A DNA stretch of 15,918 bases from Dehalococcoidia bacterium (GTDB lineage Bacteria > Chloroflexota > Dehalococcoidia > Tepidiformales > Tepidiformaceae), in contig JALOAP010000022.1 in the NCBI GenBank assembly GCA_023228745.1, positions 1 through 15,918 on the forward strand, written 5' to 3'. The position numbers and the translations under genes are program-made. Under the pieces are notes generated by a model. It was not told the origin of the DNA. It saw only the letters and a list, made by a program, of their open reading frames with translations, and searched no databases. Within the stretch, counting starts at the first letter, position 1, and each line of letters begins with the position of its first letter. Shown here in pieces: positions 13,785-15,918 of the stretch.

Positions 13785-15565
13785 CTACTACCCGCACATC
13801 CCCCGCCACCTCATCGATCCTCCCCAGCGCGTTCCCCGGCAGCCGCAAGGCGTACGTCGATGGCCCGAGCGGCCTGCGTGTGCCCGTGCGCGAAGTTGTC
13901 CTCTCCCCGACCACTGGCCGCTTTGCGCAGGAGGAGAACCCACCGGTCCACCTCTATGACACGAGCGGGCCATATACCGATCCGTCTGCTGTGATCGACG
14001 TGCGCGAGGGGCTGCCTGCTCTGCGGCGACAGTGGATTCTCGAACGCGCGGACGTCGAAGAGTACAGAGGCCGCGAACCGCAACCCACAGACGATGGCGT
14101 CCACGGCGGCGGGCGTGCCAATACCGAGGTATTCCCCGGCCTCCGGCGCCGTCCGCTCCGGGCGAAGCCCGGTGGAAACGTCACGCAGCTGCACTACGCG
14201 CGCCGGGGGCTTGTGACTCCGGAGATGGAGTTCATCGCCCTGCGCGAGGGGCTCTCCCCGGAGTTCGTGCGGACCGAGGTCGCAGCGGGCCGAGCGATCA
14301 TCCCCGCCAACGTCAACCATCCCGAGAGCGAACCAATGATCATCGGCCGCAACTTCCTCGTGAAGATCAATGCCAACATCGGCAACTCGGCTGTCGCTTC
14401 CTCGATCGATGAGGAGGTCGAGAAGATGGTGTGGGCGACGCGCTGGGGCGCGGACACGGTGATGGACCTCTCGACCGGCCGCAACATCCACACCACGCGA
14501 GAGTGGATCATCCGCAATAGCCCTGTGCCGATCGGCACCGTCCCGATCTACCAGGCGCTGGAGAAGGTCGGCGGAAAGGTCGAGGACCTGAGCTGGGAGG
14601 TGTACCGGGACACGCTCATCGAGCAGGCCGAGCAGGGGGTGGACTACTTCACCATTCATGCCGGCGTGCTCCTTCGCTACGTCCCGCTGACGGCCAGGCG
14701 CGTAACCGGGATCGTCTCGCGCGGCGGCTCGATCATGGCCGGCTGGTGCCTGGCCCATCACCAGGAGAGCTTCCTCTACACTCACTTCGAGGAGATCTGC
14801 GAGATCATGAAGGCCTACGACATCGCCTTCTCCCTCGGCGACGGGCTCCGGCCCGGGTGTACCGCCGATGCCAACGACGAGGCCCAGTTCGCCGAGCTCC
14901 GGACACTCGGCGAGCTGACCGAGATAGCCTGGCGGCATGACGTCCAGGTTATGATCGAGGGGCCTGGTCACGTGCCGATGCACAAGATCAAGGAGAACAT
15001 GGACCTTCAACTGGAGGTCTGCCACGAGGCGCCTTTCTACACGCTCGGCCCACTCACCACCGACATCGCCCCCGGCTACGATCACATAACGTCCGCGATC
15101 GGAGCGGCGATGATCGGCTGGTACGGCACGGCGATGCTCTGCTACGTCACCCCGAAGGAGCACCTCGGCCTGCCCGACCGCGAGGACGTCAAGGAAGGCG
15201 TGATCACCTACAAGATCGCCGCGCATGCGGCGGACCTGGCCAAAGGCCATCCCACGGCCCAGGCGTGGGACGATGCCCTCTCCAAGGCCCGCTTCGAGTT
15301 CCGCTGGCAGGACCAGTTCAACCTCTCCCTCGATCCCGAGCGGGCTGCCAGCTTCCACGACGAAACGCTCCCCGCGGGGCCAGCGAAGACAGCCCACTTC
15401 TGCTCGATGTGCGGGCCTCACTTCTGCAGCATGCGCATCACGCAAGATGTTCGCGAGTACGCACGCGCGCATGGCGTCGAGGCGGAGGAGGCGCTTCCGT
15501 TGGGTATGAGCGACAAGGCCAGGGAGTTCAGGACAGCGGGTGGGTCGATTTACCGGGAACGTTAG
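13781..15565 (+). CDS. thiC: Phosphomethylpyrimidine synthase ThiC
   Basis: ThiC is the radical-SAM-type enzyme that rearranges aminoimidazole ribotide into HMP-P. The protein has 594 residues, within the bacterial range. It has an N-terminal domain (SRKAYVDGP, VPVREVVLSPT, YDTSGPYTDP), VTQLHYARRGLVTPEMEFIA (134-153), IPANVNHPESEPMIIGRNFLVKINANIGNS (174-203), IHAGV (292-296), EGPGHVPMHKI (393-403), and the C-terminal cluster motif Cys541-x2-Cys544-x4-Cys549 (FCSMCGPHFCSM) that binds the 4Fe-4S cluster. ATG 13781 overlaps the tenI stop as ATGA. A larger in-frame opening from 13091 is rejected because it reads through tenI in another frame. It closes the operon. Confidence 0.97.
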   Translation: MTTTRTSPATSSILPSAFPGSRKAYVDGPSGLRVPVREVVLSPTTGRFAQEENPPVHLYDTSGPYTDPSAVIDVREGLPALRRQWILERADVEEYRGREPQPTDDGVHGGGRANTEVFPGLRRRPLRAKPGGNVTQLHYARRGLVTPEMEFIALREGLSPEFVRTEVAAGRAIIPANVNHPESEPMIIGRNFLVKINANIGNSAVASSIDEEVEKMVWATRWGADTVMDLSTGRNIHTTREWIIRNSPVPIGTVPIYQALEKVGGKVEDLSWEVYRDTLIEQAEQGVDYFTIHAGVLLRYVPLTARRVTGIVSRGGSIMAGWCLAHHQESFLYTHFEEICEIMKAYDIAFSLGDGLRPGCTADANDEAQFAELRTLGELTEIAWRHDVQVMIEGPGHVPMHKIKENMDLQLEVCHEAPFYTLGPLTTDIAPGYDHITSAIGAAMIGWYGTAMLCYVTPKEHLGLPDREDVKEGVITYKIAAHAADLAKGHPTAQAWDDALSKARFEFRWQDQFNLSLDPERAASFHDETLPAGPAKTAHFCSMCGPHFCSMRITQDVREYARAHGVEAEEALPLGMSDKAREFRTAGGSIYRER

Positions 15566-15599
15566 TCGCTGGTCGACGGCTCACAGCGGACGGGGACCC

Positions 15600-15771
15600 T
15601 GGTCTCTGCCGGATCCCGGATGGGGCCGGCCGGCGCTGGGCATTCTGCAACGCCGCCGAGGCGTTCTTCGAAGACGTGCTCTGTCCAGTTGGAGGCAATC
15701 TCCGGGCGGGTGTCGAGGCGTGCGTCATCGCGCAGGCCGTCTGCCGTAAAGGGGCACCGCCTGCGCCCTGA
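15600..15771 (+). pseudogene. Possible C-terminal remnant of a Gfo/Idh/MocA-type oxidoreductase
   Basis: A frame ending at TGA 15769-15771 continues from inside thiC and has no start of its own. Its last ~45 residues (RWAFCNAAEAFFEDVL to AQAVCRKGAPP) resemble, by pattern only, the tail of Gfo/Idh/MocA oxidoreductases, where an F-x-A/E-x-V segment is followed by G-x-x-A-x-x-V-x-x-A-x-Y-x-S. The usual charged residues are replaced and three Cys are present, so if the match is real the sequence has decayed. This is a tentative call. Confidence 0.2.
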
Positions 15772-15868
15772 TGCCCCCTCTGAGGGTAAGCACACTGGCG
15801 GCGTTCACCGCATGTGCCCACCGGACGCGTCACGTTCCGGCGGTCTCCGGCCATGTAGGTGGTACACC

Positions 15869-15918
15869 ATGACGGAGAGAGGCCGATGGGACGAGACTGT
15901 TGACGATTGCGGTGTCGA
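15869..15918 (+). CDS. Possible start of a further gene, cut by the window edge
   Basis: ATG 15869-15871 follows an AGGTGG by about 6 nt and opens a frame that continues to the edge (MTERGRWDETVDDCGV). Sixteen residues are too few to recognise a product. The preceding ~100 nt (15772-15868) hold no other visible gene. Confidence 0.2.
   Translation, partial: MTERGRWDETVDDCGV

Noticed and set aside
13811..15472. Long minus-strand open frame (553 codons) opposite thiC
   Set aside because: It is a mirror frame produced by GC-rich codon use in thiC. ThiC motifs on the plus strand are complete.
15781..15800. CCCTC/GAGGG inverted repeat as a thiC terminator
   Set aside because: The stem is 5 bp with a single-base loop and no T-run, and lies more than 200 nt after thiC.
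1..15918. CRISPR arrays, tRNA or rRNA genes, transposases
   Set aside because: No spaced direct repeats, tRNA-like cloverleaf with a CCA end, rRNA signatures or transposase motifs were seen on either strand.

Overview
The window is high-GC bacterial DNA with two well-preserved, divergently transcribed vitamin loci on its right four-fifths and a patchwork of partial and broken genes on its left. High GC, tight gene packing, the lipoprotein with a Ser/Ala/Pro/Thr-rich linker, and remnants of a dipeptide-type ABC permease and a CaiB/BaiF CoA-transferase would suit a high-GC Chloroflexota (Thermomicrobia or Dehalococcoidia-like) or an Actinomycetota. This placement is inference; no rRNA or other marker gene is present.

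Left region (1-3250). Everything from 1 to 2044 reads on the minus strand: a small secreted protein whose frame is broken once (1629-2044), a strong hairpin (1559-1596), an ABC ATPase (795-1535) and its membrane partner, which runs off the left edge (1-792). Positions 2045-2440 hold no convincing gene. On the plus strand follow a DppC-type permease with a disrupted N-terminal part (2440-3110) and the first ~28 codons of a CaiB/BaiF-type CoA-transferase (from 3163). The CoA-transferase stops being recognisable at about 3241-3247, exactly where cobT, coming from the other side on the minus strand, also loses its similarity. This looks like a deletion or recombination joint, or an assembly chimera.

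Cobalamin locus (3179-9043, minus strand). A compact cobalamin riboswitch (8949-9043) and an intrinsic terminator (8848-8872) precede btuF-btuC-btuD-cobO-cbiA-cobT. The first three form a corrinoid importer. CobO adenosylates the corrin, CbiA amidates side chains a and c of cobyrinate, and CobT would activate the lower-ligand base, but here CobT lacks the C-terminal quarter that carries its catalytic Glu. Five of five gene junctions are 4-nt stop/start overlaps, so the operon is probably translationally coupled.

Thiamine locus (9262-15565, plus strand). A promoter candidate, a TPP riboswitch (9299-9385) and a hairpin that hides the first ribosome binding site (9457-9485) lead into thiD-thiE-thiO-thiS-thiG-tenI-thiC. 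ThiC makes HMP-P and ThiD phosphorylates it. ThiO, ThiS and ThiG build the thiazole through the oxygen-dependent glycine oxidase route. The TenI-like protein would aromatise the thiazole, and ThiE joins the two halves. ThiF and a sulfur donor are not in the window. Most junctions are again 4-8 nt overlaps.

Right edge (15566-15918). After thiC there is a possible decayed gene tail (15600-15771) and a weak start of a further gene at 15869.
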